A stretch of DNA of 64,000 nucleotides from Ensifer adhaerens (lineage in GTDB: Bacteria; Pseudomonadota; Alphaproteobacteria; Rhizobiales; Rhizobiaceae), in the NCBI RefSeq assembly GCF_020035535.1, contig NZ_CP083349.1, positions 3,417,501 through 3,481,500 on the forward strand, read 5' to 3'. Position numbers and translations under genes: made by a program. Shown one piece after another: positions 35,082 to 43,972 of the stretch; positions within the stretch are counted from its first letter, which is position 1; each line of letters starts with the position of its first letter. Below the pieces are notes generated by a model. That model worked only from the letters and a program-made list of their open reading frames with translations, was not told the origin of the DNA and did no database searches.

Positions 35082-36269
35082 ATGGGTATTGGCATGGCAT
35101 CCCGCGACAGTGCGAAGCGCCGACTGACGATTCTCGGCTCGACCGGCTCGATCGGCACCAACACGCTCGACGTCATCGAGCGTCTCGGCGGCCGCGAGCG
35201 GTTCGACGTCGTCGCCGTCACCGGCAACGGCAACATTCCCCTGCTCGCCGAGCAGGCCGTGAAGGTTGGCGCAGAGCTCGCCGTCACCGCCAACGAAAAC
35301 CAATACGAAAACCTGAAGGAAGCACTTGCCGGCACCGGCATTGCCGTTGCCGCCGGCAAGACCGGGCTGATTGAAGCGGCCGAACGTGACGCAGACTGGG
35401 TGATGGCGGCCATTGTCGGCAATGCCGGCCTTGCCCCGACGCTCGCCGCCGCGCGCCGCGGCGCAGACATCGCGCTTGCCAACAAGGAGTGCCTGGTTTC
35501 CGCCGGCAACCTGTTCATCGAGGCGGTGAAGAAGGGCGGCGGCCGGCTGCTGCCGGTCGACAGCGAACACAACGCCATCTTCCAGGTGCTGGAAGAGCAC
35601 CAGCGCCACGCGGTCGAGCGCATTATCCTGACGGCGTCGGGCGGCCCCTTCCGCACCAAGTCGCTCGAGGAGATGCGATACGTGACCGCCGATGTCGCGC
35701 GTGCCCATCCGAACTGGTCGATGGGCCTGAAGATCTCGATCGACAGCGCCTCGATGTTCAACAAGGCACTGGAGATGATCGAGGCGAAGCACCTCTTTGC
35801 GCTGAAGCCGGAACAGGTGGAAGTGATCGTGCACCCGCAGTCGGTCATCCACTCGATGGTCGGCTACACCGACGGCTCGGTGCTGGCGCAGCTCGGCTGC
35901 CCGGACATGCGCACCGCCATCGGCTATGCGCTCTCCTATCCGAGCCGCTGCAACCTGCCGATCGAACGGCTCGATTTCGCCAAGCTGTCGCGGCTCGATT
36001 TCGAAGCGCCGGACGAAGTGCGCTTCCCGGCCATCCGCCTGGCGCGGCGTGCCATGGTCGAAGGCGGCGTTCAGGGCGCCGTGCTCAACGGCGCCAAGGA
36101 AACGGCGCTCGACGCCTTCATTGCCGGCCGCACCGGCTTTCTCGCCATGGCAGAGATCGTCGAAAAGGTCATGGACAGGCTCGCCGGTCTGCCGGCCGCC
36201 GCATCGATGGACGACGTCTTCGCCGCCGACGAAAAAGCCCGGCAACTGGCGGCCGGGCTTCTTCAGTAG
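35082..36269 (+). CDS. dxr: 1-deoxy-D-xylulose 5-phosphate reductoisomerase
   Basis: Second enzyme of the MEP isoprenoid pathway, converting DXP to MEP with NADPH. 395 residues. NADPH motif GSTGSIGTNTLDV is at about 15-27; NKECLVSAGN and metal-binding DSEHNAIFQ mid-protein; LKISIDSASMFNKALEMIEA in the catalytic loop. ATG 35082 follows AAAGAAGAAC; ATG 35094 four codons later and an ATG/GTG at 35037 are alternatives. A stem (36235-36242 with 36253-36260) lies in the last codons. Single gene, convergent with hemA. Confidence 0.93.
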   Translation: MGIGMASRDSAKRRLTILGSTGSIGTNTLDVIERLGGRERFDVVAVTGNGNIPLLAEQAVKVGAELAVTANENQYENLKEALAGTGIAVAAGKTGLIEAAERDADWVMAAIVGNAGLAPTLAAARRGADIALANKECLVSAGNLFIEAVKKGGGRLLPVDSEHNAIFQVLEEHQRHAVERIILTASGGPFRTKSLEEMRYVTADVARAHPNWSMGLKISIDSASMFNKALEMIEAKHLFALKPEQVEVIVHPQSVIHSMVGYTDGSVLAQLGCPDMRTAIGYALSYPSRCNLPIERLDFAKLSRLDFEAPDEVRFPAIRLARRAMVEGGVQGAVLNGAKETALDAFIAGRTGFLAMAEIVEKVMDRLAGLPAAASMDDVFAADEKARQLAAGLLQ

Positions 36270-36280
36270 TCCATTTTTTT
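36235..36280 (+). terminator. Terminator overlapping the 3' end of dxr
   Basis: AAGCCCGG (36235-36242) and CCGGGCTT (36253-36260) form a stem inside the last codons of dxr; a T7 run follows the stop at about 36273-36280. The gap between stem and T-run is longer than usual. Confidence 0.5.
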
Positions 36281-36313
36281 CGACCGGCGCACCCGGCGCC
36301 GGCTTGATTGGCC

Positions 36314-37531
36314 TCAGGCCACGGCGCGGGCCAGCGCACAGCGCGACCACAGCGAATGCAGCGCGCCGACGAGGTGATCGATGTCGGCGTCCGAGTGCAG
36401 CGGCGTCGGGGTGATGCGCAGACGCTCGGTCTTCTTCGGCACCGTCGGATAGTTGATCGGCTGAACGTAGACTCCGAAGTTGTCGAGCAACAGGTCGGAG
36501 ATCCACTTGCACTTGGCAGCATCGCCGACCATGACCGGCACGATATGGCTCGGGTTCGGCATATGCGGAATGCCACGCTGGTCGAGCAGCGAACGAAGGC
36601 GACGCACGCGCTCCTGGTGCGCGAAGCGCTCGACCTGGCTTTCCTTCAGGTGACGGATCGAGGCGAGCGCGCCGGCCGCAAGCGTCGGCGGCAGCGCCGT
36701 CGTGAAGATGAAGCCGGAAGCAAACGAGCGGATGAAGTCGCAGAGCGCCGCGGAGCCGGTGATGTAGCCGCCCATGACGCCGAAGGCCTTGCCGAGCGTG
36801 CCCTCGATGACCGTCAGGCGATGCATCAGGCCTTCGCGCTCGGCAATGCCGCCGCCGCGCGGACCGTACATGCCGACGGCATGGACTTCGTCGAGATAGG
36901 TCATGGCGCCGTACTTGTCGGCGAGGTCGCAGAATTCCTTGATCGGCGCGATGTCGCCGTCCATGGAATAGACGGACTCGAAGGCGATGAGCTTCGGCGC
37001 GCGCGGATCGGCGGCGGCGAGCTTTGCTTCGAGGTCAGCGACAGAATTGTGCTTGAAGATGACGCGCTCGCACTTGGAGTGACGGATCCCCTCGATCATC
37101 GAAGCGTGATTCCCGGCGTCCGAGAAGACGATGACACCAGGAATCTTGGAACAGAGCGTGCCAAGGGCGGCCCAGTTGGACACGTAGCCCGAGGTAAACA
37201 GCAGCGCCGATTCCTTGCCATGCAGGTCCGCGAGCTCGCGCTCAAGCAGGACGTGGTAGTGGTTGGTACCGGAGATGTTGCGGGTGCCGCCGGCGCCGGC
37301 GCCGCATTCGTCGATGGCGCGCTTCATGGCCCCGGTGACGACAGAATGCTGGCCCATGCCGAGATAGTCGTTCGAGCACCAGACGGTGACTTCCTGGACG
37401 CCCGCAGCCGTATGGCGCGCTGCCTTCGGAAAGTTGCCGCGATGACGGGCGAGGTCCGCGAAAACCCGGTAGCGGCCTTCCTGATGCAGTCCGTCCAGTT
37501 CGTTCTTAAAGAAATTCTCGAAATCCATCAT
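36314..37531 (-). CDS. hemA: 5-aminolevulinate synthase
   Basis: PLP enzyme that condenses glycine with succinyl-CoA to give ALA, the first step of tetrapyrrole synthesis in alpha-proteobacteria (C4 pathway). 405 residues, exactly the rhizobial length. Motifs: [13 protein letters not shown] at about 50-60, [17 protein letters not shown] for the glycine loop, [17 protein letters not shown], and PLP Lys in EGTLGKAFG (about 248). The start uses the first of two consecutive ATGs at 37531/37528. A FNR/FixK-type box lies 246 bases upstream, so oxygen-dependent control is likely (inference). Confidence 0.95.
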   Translation of the reverse strand: MMDFENFFKNELDGLHQEGRYRVFADLARHRGNFPKAARHTAAGVQEVTVWCSNDYLGMGQHSVVTGAMKRAIDECGAGAGGTRNISGTNHYHVLLERELADLHGKESALLFTSGYVSNWAALGTLCSKIPGVIVFSDAGNHASMIEGIRHSKCERVIFKHNSVADLEAKLAAADPRAPKLIAFESVYSMDGDIAPIKEFCDLADKYGAMTYLDEVHAVGMYGPRGGGIAEREGLMHRLTVIEGTLGKAFGVMGGYITGSAALCDFIRSFASGFIFTTALPPTLAAGALASIRHLKESQVERFAHQERVRRLRSLLDQRGIPHMPNPSHIVPVMVGDAAKCKWISDLLLDNFGVYVQPINYPTVPKKTERLRITPTPLHSDADIDHLVGALHSLWSRCALARAVA

Positions 37532-37775
37532 TTTCTCCAGTGCCCGGTCGCTTTTCTTGATTCAAAGCGACCTGGGGTCAACCTCGGAATGCTAGGCATC
37601 TGCCAACTGCGGCAAAAGGCCCCTGAAGCGCTGCGCGTCCAATGAATGCATCACGGATGATCTAGCATTTTCGGGCCGAAGCATCTTCGCTGCTTTCACG
37701 GAAACCATTTCAAACCAGACAGCCCTAGTTTTGAAACATTCCAAAGAAAGCCTTAGCGCATGTTCATTCCTGCAA

Positions 37776-37793
37776 GCTTGATCGAAGTCAAGC
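37776..37793 (-). promoter_or_regulatory. FNR/FixK-type box upstream of hemA
   Basis: GCTTGA-TCGAAG-TCAAGC (6-bp arms). The inner TTGAT-CGAA-GTCAA matches the anaerobox TTGAT-N4-ATCAA except for one base. Centre at 37784.5. Confidence 0.65.
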
Positions 37794-37800
37794 AAGGATG

Positions 37801-37830
37801 AAAAAAGGACGGCCGAAACCGTCCTTTTTT
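37801..37830. terminator. Bidirectional terminator after the cox-like operon
   Basis: AAAAAAGGACGG (37801-37812), a 6-base loop and CCGTCCTTTTTT (37819-37830); perfect and with T-runs on both strands. On the minus strand it ends coxM. Confidence 0.9.
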
Positions 37831-37859
37831 GCTGTTCGCATTGGCGATGTCGACGCCGT

Positions 37860-38657
37860 TCAAGCCGCCGCCACGGCGCGCTTGGCCATGACCTTCACCA
37901 GGTTGGCGCGATAGGCCGCATCAGCGTGAATGTCGGAGAGCAGGTCCGAAGCATCGACGCTGATATTGGCGAGCGCATCCGGCGACCAGTTGGCCGAAAG
38001 TGCCGCTTCCATGTCCGACTGGCGAAAGACACCGTTTGCACCGGCACCGGTCACAGCCACACGAACCTCGCCATTATCCCGCCTCGCTACGAAGACGCCG
38101 GTCATCGCATAGCGCGATGCCGGATTGGCGAACTTCTGGTAGGCGGCCCTCGCCGGAGCGTCGAAGCTGATCGCGACGACGATTTCACTGTCTTCCAGCG
38201 CCGTTTCGAAGAGGCCGGCGAAAAAATCGTCCGCCGCGATCTCGCGCCTGTTGGTCACGATCGTTGCGCCAAGCGCCAGCATCGCTGCCGGATAGTCGGC
38301 CGCCGGGTCGTTGTTGGCGATGGAGCCGCCGATCGTACCCATATGCCGTACGTGCGGGTCGCCGATATGGCTGGCAAGGTTGCAGATCGCCGGACAAACG
38401 GTTCTGAGCGCAACCGACGAGGCCACGTCATAATGGGTCGTGGCCGCGCCGATCCGCACCGAGCGGCCGGAGACCGTGATGCCCTGCATCTCGGCGATAT
38501 GGCGAAGGTCGATCAGATCGCTTGGCGCGGCCAGCCGCTGCTTCATCGTCGGGATCAGCGTCATACCGCCGGAGACATATTTGCCTTCGCCGGCCGCTTC
38601 CATTCGACTGACAGCATCCTGAACCGAGGACGCCCGGTGATATTGGGTCTCGTACAT
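37860..38657 (-). CDS. coxM: CoxM-type FAD subunit of molybdenum hydroxylase
   Basis: 265-residue flavoprotein subunit of a xanthine-oxidase-family enzyme. FAD-binding motifs: KYVSGGMTLIPTMKQRL near the N-terminus (A-G-G-x-x-L type), and HMGTIGGSIANNDPAADYPAAML mid-protein. ATG 38657 has GGAGGA upstream and lies 11 bases after the large-subunit stop. Order on the strand is coxS, coxL, coxM, the form II arrangement. It probably passes electrons from the 2Fe-2S subunit to an acceptor. The gene is the last in the operon. Confidence 0.87.
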   Translation of the reverse strand: MYETQYHRASSVQDAVSRMEAAGEGKYVSGGMTLIPTMKQRLAAPSDLIDLRHIAEMQGITVSGRSVRIGAATTHYDVASSVALRTVCPAICNLASHIGDPHVRHMGTIGGSIANNDPAADYPAAMLALGATIVTNRREIAADDFFAGLFETALEDSEIVVAISFDAPARAAYQKFANPASRYAMTGVFVARRDNGEVRVAVTGAGANGVFRQSDMEAALSANWSPDALANISVDASDLLSDIHADAAYRANLVKVMAKRAVAAA

Positions 38658-38668
38658 GAGTGTCCTCC

Positions 38669-41014
38669 TCAGTTGGCCGCGTTGACCGCCGCCCACACCT
38701 TGTGCGGTGTTGCCGGCATGGTGAGCTCGTTGTTGCCGATGGCATCGGTGATGGCGTTGATGAGCGCCGGTGGCGAGCCGATCGCGCCGGCCTCGCCGCA
38801 GCCCTTGATCCCCAGCGGATTGTTCGGGCAGGGCGTGTTCGAGGTCGAGACCTGGAACGACGGCAGATCGTCTGCGCGCGGCATGGCGTAGTCCATGTAG
38901 CTTGCCGTCAGAAGCTGACCCGAGGCATCATAGTGCACGCCTTCGAGCAACGCCTGGCCGATGCCCTGCGCCAGCCCGCCATGCACCTGTCCCTCGACGA
39001 TCATCGGGTTGATGATGTTGCCGAAGTCGTCGGCGGCGACGAACTGGATGATCTTGGTCCGGCCCGTTTCCGGATCGACCTCCACCTCGCAGATGTAGCA
39101 ACCGGCCGGGAAGGTGAAGTTGGCCGGGTCGTAGAAGGCGCCCTCCTTCAGCCCCGGCTCCATGCCTGCCGGCAGATTATGGGCGGTATAGGCGGCAAGC
39201 GCCATCTGGAACCAGGGCACCGCCTTGTCGGTACCGGCGACTTTCAGTTCTCCGTTTTCGATGACGATGTCGCTCTCGTCCGCTTCCATCAGATGCGCAG
39301 CAATTTTCTTCGCCTTGGCCTCGACCTTGTCGAGCGCCTTGACGACGGCCGACATGCCGACGGCGCCGGAACGGGAACCATAGGTACCCATGCCCATCTG
39401 AACCTTGTCGGTATCGCCATGCACGATGTTGACGCTGTCGAGCGGCACACCAAAGCGATCTGCGACGAGCTGGGCAAAGGTCGTCTCGTGGCCCTGGCCA
39501 TGGCTGTGCGAGCCGGTCAGGACCTCGATCGTACCGACGGCGTTGACCCGCACCTCGGCCGATTCCCAAAGCCCGACGCCGGCGCCGAGCGAACCCACCG
39601 CTGCCGACGGCGCAATGCCGCAGGCCTCGATGTAGCAGCTCATGCCGATGCCGCGCTTCATGCCGCGGCCGGCGGCTTCCGCCTTGCGCGCGGCAAAGCC
39701 GTTCCAGTCGGCCGCCTTCATCGCCGCTTCGAGCGAGGCGTCGTAGTCGCCGGCGTCATAGTTCATGATGACAGGCGTCTGGTGCGGGAAGGAGCGGATG
39801 AAATTGACCCGACGCAATTCCGCAGGCGAGACGCCGAGTTCGCGCGCCGCCGTCTCCATCGTGCGTTCGAGCAGGTATGTCGCTTCCGGCCGCCCGGCAC
39901 CGCGATAGGCATCGACCGGCGCCGTGTTGGTGTAGACGGTGCGAACGTTCGCATGGATCGCCGGGATGTCGTACTGGCCGGAGAGCAGCGTCGCATAGAG
40001 ATAGGTCGGCACCGCCGAGGAGAAGAGCGACATATAGGCGCCGAGATTGGCGACCGTATCGACCTTGAGCCCGATGATACGATTGTTCGCATCGAATGCC
40101 ATCTTCACCTTCGACACGTGGTCGCGGCCATGCGCATCGGTCAGGAATGCCTCGGTGCGATCCGACGTCCATTTGACCGGCACGCCGGTGCGTTTCGAGG
40201 CCCACAGACAGACGATCTCTTCCGGATAAATGTAGATCTTCGACCCGAAGCCGCCACCGACATCGGGTGCGATGACCCGAAGCTTGTTCTCCGGAGCGAC
40301 ATTATAGAAGGCGCTCATCACCAGCCGCGCCACATGCGGGTTCTGGCTGGTCGTGTAGCAGGTGTAGTGGTCGTCGCCGGCGTCATAGATCCCGAGCGCC
40401 GCGCGCGGCTCCATCGGGTTGGGCGAGAGCCGGTTGTTGTGGATCGTGATCTCGGTGACGTGCGCCGCAGCGGCGATCGCCTTGTCGGTATCCGTTTCGT
40501 CACCGATCTGCCAGTCGAAGATCAGATTGTTCGGTGCCTCCGGGTGAAGCTGCGGCTGCCCTGCCTCCAGCGCCCTGGACGCATCGGTCACGACGGGAAG
40601 CTCCAGGTAATCGACGACGACGGCCTCGGCCGCGTCACGCGCCTCGGCAACACTATCGGCAACGACGATTGCAACGGCATCGCCGACATAACGAACGGTT
40701 TCATGCGCGAGCGGGCGCCAGGCGCCCATCTTCATCGGCGAGCCATCCTTGGAATGGATCATCCAGCCGCAGATCAGGTTGCCGATGCCATCGGCGAGGA
40801 TCTGCTTGCCGTCGAGCACGTCGATCACGCCGGGCATGCCCTTGGCCGCAGACGCATCCACCTTCAGGATCTTCGCATGCGCATGCGGGCTGCGTACGAA
40901 GACTGCATATTTCATGCCCGGCACGGACATGTCGTCCGTATAGCGGCCCTTGCCGGTCAGGAACCGCTTGTCCTCCTTGCGCGCCACGCGCGCGCCAATG
41001 CCTTCAACTCCCAT
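38669..41014 (-). CDS. coxL: CoxL-type molybdopterin subunit, form II (AYRGAGR) aldehyde oxidase/CO-dehydrogenase-like
   Basis: 781-residue catalytic subunit. N-terminal aldehyde oxidase a/b-hammerhead domain (RFLTGKGRYTDDMSVPGMKYAVFVRSPHAHA), then the molybdopterin-binding region: PDVGGGFGSK, the active-site loop DAYRGAGRPEATY, and the catalytic Glu in KGCGEAGAIG near the C-terminus. True form I CO dehydrogenases have AYxCSFR; this loop lacks that Cys, so it is the form II type with uncertain substrate. No coxD/E/F/G-type maturation genes are in the window. Name used for the family only. Confidence 0.88.
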   Translation of the reverse strand: MGVEGIGARVARKEDKRFLTGKGRYTDDMSVPGMKYAVFVRSPHAHAKILKVDASAAKGMPGVIDVLDGKQILADGIGNLICGWMIHSKDGSPMKMGAWRPLAHETVRYVGDAVAIVVADSVAEARDAAEAVVVDYLELPVVTDASRALEAGQPQLHPEAPNNLIFDWQIGDETDTDKAIAAAAHVTEITIHNNRLSPNPMEPRAALGIYDAGDDHYTCYTTSQNPHVARLVMSAFYNVAPENKLRVIAPDVGGGFGSKIYIYPEEIVCLWASKRTGVPVKWTSDRTEAFLTDAHGRDHVSKVKMAFDANNRIIGLKVDTVANLGAYMSLFSSAVPTYLYATLLSGQYDIPAIHANVRTVYTNTAPVDAYRGAGRPEATYLLERTMETAARELGVSPAELRRVNFIRSFPHQTPVIMNYDAGDYDASLEAAMKAADWNGFAARKAEAAGRGMKRGIGMSCYIEACGIAPSAAVGSLGAGVGLWESAEVRVNAVGTIEVLTGSHSHGQGHETTFAQLVADRFGVPLDSVNIVHGDTDKVQMGMGTYGSRSGAVGMSAVVKALDKVEAKAKKIAAHLMEADESDIVIENGELKVAGTDKAVPWFQMALAAYTAHNLPAGMEPGLKEGAFYDPANFTFPAGCYICEVEVDPETGRTKIIQFVAADDFGNIINPMIVEGQVHGGLAQGIGQALLEGVHYDASGQLLTASYMDYAMPRADDLPSFQVSTSNTPCPNNPLGIKGCGEAGAIGSPPALINAITDAIGNNELTMPATPHKVWAAVNAAN

Positions 41015-41094
41015 TGCCGATCTCCTCCCGAGATTTCCAGCGACAGTCCTTCGATGACATGCAGGGCGACGCCTTGTTCGCCCTCATCGGGCCG

Positions 41095-41583
41095 CTACTC
41101 CGCGGCCACCCGGGCGCCGCTCATCTCGGCGGCAGCGGCAAGGATTGCCTTGACGATATTGTGGTAGCCGGTGCAGCGACAGATGTTGCCTTCGAGTTCG
41201 GCGCGCACCGTCGCCTCGTCCAATTGGCCCTGATGCCGGCGGATCATGTCGACGGCGGTCATCACCATGCCGGGCGTGCAGAAGCCGCATTGCAGGCCGT
41301 GATTGGCCTTGAACGCTGCCTGCACCGGATGCAGCTCGCCGTCCGCCGCCAACCCTTCGATGGTGGTGATCGTGGACCCTGCCGCCTGCGCGGCGAGGAT
41401 GGAACAGCTTTTGACCGATTTTCCGTCCATATGGATGACGCAGGCGCCGCACTGCGAGGTGTCGCAGCCCACATGGGTGCCCGTCAGTCCAAGATTTTCA
41501 CGTATGAATTGCACCAGTAGTGTGCGGTCATCGCAATGCCCGCTCACCTGACGGCCGTTGACCGTCATTGTCACTTTCGCCAT
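41095..41583 (-). CDS. coxS: CoxS-type 2Fe-2S subunit of molybdenum hydroxylase
   Basis: 162 residues from ATG 41583. Two [2Fe-2S] clusters: plant ferredoxin-type in [20 protein letters not shown] with a fourth Cys in KSCSILA, and the second in [13 protein letters not shown] with [12 protein letters not shown]. This is the electron-transfer subunit. First gene of the operon; the gap to coxL is 80 bases, and a 428-base gap lies upstream. Confidence 0.92.
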   Translation of the reverse strand: MAKVTMTVNGRQVSGHCDDRTLLVQFIRENLGLTGTHVGCDTSQCGACVIHMDGKSVKSCSILAAQAAGSTITTIEGLAADGELHPVQAAFKANHGLQCGFCTPGMVMTAVDMIRRHQGQLDEATVRAELEGNICRCTGYHNIVKAILAAAAEMSGARVAAE

Positions 41584-42011
41584 TTCGCTCCTCCGGGGTC
41601 GGTCAATGCCAACACGAGCGCGGCCAAAAAGTCGGGTGAGATGGTTCACGCGACTAGGATACGCGCCAACTGATATCGATGCCCTTCGCCTACGGATCCA
41701 CTCCTCCTGGAATTCGCAGGCTTGTTTGTATCATTTGTCTTTTTTTGGAATGCCGCAACCGCTACGGCTCATCGGACGACAAAATTTTTCTACACCGGTT
41801 GTATCTGCGGGAACTGCGCCTTCATGTCCCGTTCAGGAACGATATCATTATCTTGCGCGCCGGAAGAAGCCGCAGGCCCCGTAGACTTTCAATGGGGACC
41901 GCGTATTTTCCGAACTGCAAGTTCAGGTGGAGCGGGATGATCCCGGCTCCGCCATCATCCAAGTACGGACACAGCAACAGGCTGAGATCCGTAGAGATCG
42001 GAGAGGACAAC
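41584..42011. other. Intergenic region between coxS and the lipoprotein gene (428 bases)
   Basis: Divergent promoter region. GC is lower in the middle (about 41715-41790, TTTGTATCATTTGTC and TCTTTTTTTGGAAT). A short imperfect hairpin GGAGCGGGA-TGAT-CCCGGCTCC is at about 41931-41951. An open frame in the lipoprotein phase runs through it from 41679 but has no family-like content. No gene, no RNA gene seen. Confidence 0.6.
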
Positions 42012-42269
42012 ATGAAGAAAGCCATCGCACTTGTGCTGGTCGCCCTGTCGGTCGCAAGCTGCACCCAGACGGAAAAGGGCGCCGGCATCGGTGCCGTTTC
42101 CGGCGCGATCATCGGCGGCGCGGTCACCGGCGACGTCCGTGGCGCAGCGGTCGGTGCGGCCATCGGCGGCGTTTCCGGCGCGGTCATCGGCCACGTCACG
42201 GAACAGCCGGGTCAGTGCTACTACCGCGACCGCTACGGCCGCCGCTACATCGACTCCTGCCCGCGCTAA
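42012..42269 (+). CDS. Small glycine-zipper lipoprotein
   Basis: 85 residues from ATG 42012 (GAGAGGAC upstream). Lipoprotein signal MKKAIALVLVALSVASC with the lipid-carrying Cys at residue 17. The mature part has repeated glycine zippers (GAGIGAVSGAIIGGAVTGDVRGAAVGAAIGG) typical of 17-kDa surface antigen/OmpA-zipper proteins, then GQCYYRDRYGRRYIDSCPR with two further cysteines. Likely anchored in the outer membrane. Closed by a terminator. Confidence 0.85.
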   Translation: MKKAIALVLVALSVASCTQTEKGAGIGAVSGAIIGGAVTGDVRGAAVGAAIGGVSGAVIGHVTEQPGQCYYRDRYGRRYIDSCPR

Positions 42270-42327
42270 AGGCGTGGCAAAGACGATCGTCCTCCGGCGT
42301 GGCGCAAGCCCGCCGGAGGATCCGTTC

Positions 42328-42364
42328 ACCCCCTCATGGCGGATAGCCTGAGGGGGTTTTTCGT
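42328..42364 (+). terminator. Terminator after the lipoprotein gene
   Basis: ACCCCCTCA (42328-42336) with TGAGGGGGT (42349-42357) and a TTTTTC tail. Another stem (TCCTCCGGCG with CGCCGGAGGA, about 42288-42320) lies just before it. Confidence 0.85.
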
Positions 42365-42484
42365 TTCGGGTGTCCGGCAAATCCGGGCATGGCCCAAGAA
42401 ATGATCCGGCGTGCGCAAACCGGGTGGTTATCGTCCACGCAAATCCGTCTGCTGTCCTCGAGATGTCATCATCGAGGTCATTCC

Positions 42485-43714
42485 ATGTCGAAAATACCAA
42501 GCACTCCATTGCCGTCAGCCTTCAAGCGGATCGGCTGGTCCAACCTGTTCGCGCAGTTCTCGGAGCAGATGGCGCTGGCCGCCGCCCCGCTTGCGGCCGT
42601 GATTCTGCTTGCCGCCGGCCCGGCGGAGACCGGATGGCTGCAGATGGCGCAGACGCTTCCGTTCCTCCTGCTCTCCATCCCGGCCGGCCTGGTCGCTGAT
42701 CGCGCCTCCCGACGCCGGCTGATGGTCACCTCGGAAATGCTGCGCGCGCTGTCGCTGGCCGCCACGCTGCTGCTGATGCTCAGCGGCCTGTTGACCCTGC
42801 CGCTTCTGGCCGTGATGGGTTTCATCGGCGCCATCGGTACCGTCTGCTACAATGTCGCGGCCCCCGCTCTCATCCCGGCGATCGTACCCCGCAACCAACT
42901 GGCCGATACCAATCGCTGGCTGGAGCTCGCCCGCAGCCTTGCCTATTCCGGCGGACCGGCGATCGGCGGCGCAATCGTTGCATGGACGGGCGCGTCGCTC
43001 GCCTATGTCGCCGCCACCTCGCTTTCCCTTCTCTCCGTCGTCCTGCTTGCCGGCCTTCGTGATCACCACCAGCCGAGCAATCCAAAGCGCAAGCTTCTTC
43101 AGGATCTGGTCGAAGGTGCACGTTTCCTTGCCGGCCACACGCTGCTCAGGCCCATTCTCGTCACGGCGATCGTCTTCAATACGGCCTGGTTCGTGCTGCA
43201 GGCGGTCTATGTCGTCTATGCCATTCACACCCTCGGCCTGACGGCGGCCGGCGTTGGCATCACGCTTGGCATCTATGGCGCCGGGATGATGATCGGTGCC
43301 TTCGCCGCACCTGCCATTTCGCGCCGCATCCCGTTCGGGGTGATGATTGCGCTTGGTCCGCTCGGCGGGTTGGCGGGCGCCGCCGTGATGCTCTCGACGA
43401 TCTGGGTACCCTCAGGCGCCCTTGCCGGGTTGAGCTTCTTTTTATTCGGCGCCGGCCCGGTTCTCTGGTCGATCGCCACCCTCACCTTGCGCCAGGCCGT
43501 CACGCCGAATGCGATGCTCGGGCGTGTATCCGCCTTCATCACCACAGCCACGTTCGGCGCGCGGCCGATCGGCGCAGCGCTCGGGGCGCTCGTCGCCACG
43601 CGCTTCGGCGTCGAGGCATGTCTGGCCGTTGCCGCCGCAGGTTTCCTGGTCCAGTTTCTCGTCATCATCGCCTCCCGCGTGCCGCAGTTGCGGGCGCTGC
43701 CGGAAGCCGCCTAA
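42485..43714 (+). CDS. MFS transporter (MFS_3/EntS-like)
   Basis: 409 residues from ATG 42485 (GAGG at 42475). About 11-12 hydrophobic segments. Features of the MFS_3 branch: FAQFSEQMALAAAPLAAVIL, SIPAGLVADRASRRRLMV (2-3 loop), YNVAAPALIPAIVPRNQLADTNRWLELARSLAYSGGPAIGG and the 10-11 loop RQAVTPNAMLGRVSAF. Such proteins are often efflux carriers for siderophores or drugs. Sits alone before tamA with a terminator between. Confidence 0.83.
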   Translation: MSKIPSTPLPSAFKRIGWSNLFAQFSEQMALAAAPLAAVILLAAGPAETGWLQMAQTLPFLLLSIPAGLVADRASRRRLMVTSEMLRALSLAATLLLMLSGLLTLPLLAVMGFIGAIGTVCYNVAAPALIPAIVPRNQLADTNRWLELARSLAYSGGPAIGGAIVAWTGASLAYVAATSLSLLSVVLLAGLRDHHQPSNPKRKLLQDLVEGARFLAGHTLLRPILVTAIVFNTAWFVLQAVYVVYAIHTLGLTAAGVGITLGIYGAGMMIGAFAAPAISRRIPFGVMIALGPLGGLAGAAVMLSTIWVPSGALAGLSFFLFGAGPVLWSIATLTLRQAVTPNAMLGRVSAFITTATFGARPIGAALGALVATRFGVEACLAVAAAGFLVQFLVIIASRVPQLRALPEAA

Positions 43715-43735
43715 GCCCGAGCAGCCGCAGACAAA

Positions 43736-43777
43736 GCCAGCCAAACGCCCGGCAAGAGGCCGGCGCGCTTGGCTGGC
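43736..43777 (+). terminator. Long stem-loop terminator after the MFS gene
   Basis: GCCAGCCAA (43736-43744) pairs with TTGGCTGGC (43769-43777), with an inner CGCCCGGC/GCCGGCGCG stem. No T-run follows. Confidence 0.5.
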
Positions 43778-43972
43778 CGCCATCCGTCCAGAGCCTATGG
43801 TTGTGCTGCGCAGACAACATTTCGGAGCTTTTTCCATGAAATCGGCACCGAAAATCGGCATCGGGGGTGGATGCAGCCGGCCGTCATCGTTAACAGATGG
43901 AAAACCTTAGGCATGCAATAGTGACCCCCGCCGCATATGAAGGCAGTTTGTATTGGGTCGCCTGAAGACGGG

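Larger units (their letters stand above)
37532..37859 (-). promoter_or_regulatory. hemA upstream region (328 bases without gene)
   Basis: Contains, from the cox side to hemA: the terminator of the cox operon (37801-37830), an FNR/FixK box (37776-37793), a possible -10 GCTAAG on the hemA strand (37757-37752) at about the class II distance from that box, and a leader of about 210 bases. No gene seen in it. Confidence 0.6.

Noticed and set aside
38669..41014. Form I carbon monoxide dehydrogenase
   Set aside because: Active-site loop is AYRGAGR, not AYxCSFR, and gene order is S-L-M.
38660..41167. 835-codon open frame on the plus strand opposite coxL
   Set aside because: It lies antisense to coxL, whose product has clear molybdenum hydroxylase motifs; the opposite frame is open because of high GC third positions and has a Arg/Asp/Gly-heavy composition with no domain.
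41679..42011. Upstream extension of the lipoprotein gene
   Set aside because: Would destroy the lipoprotein signal; ATG 42012 gives a perfect lipobox.
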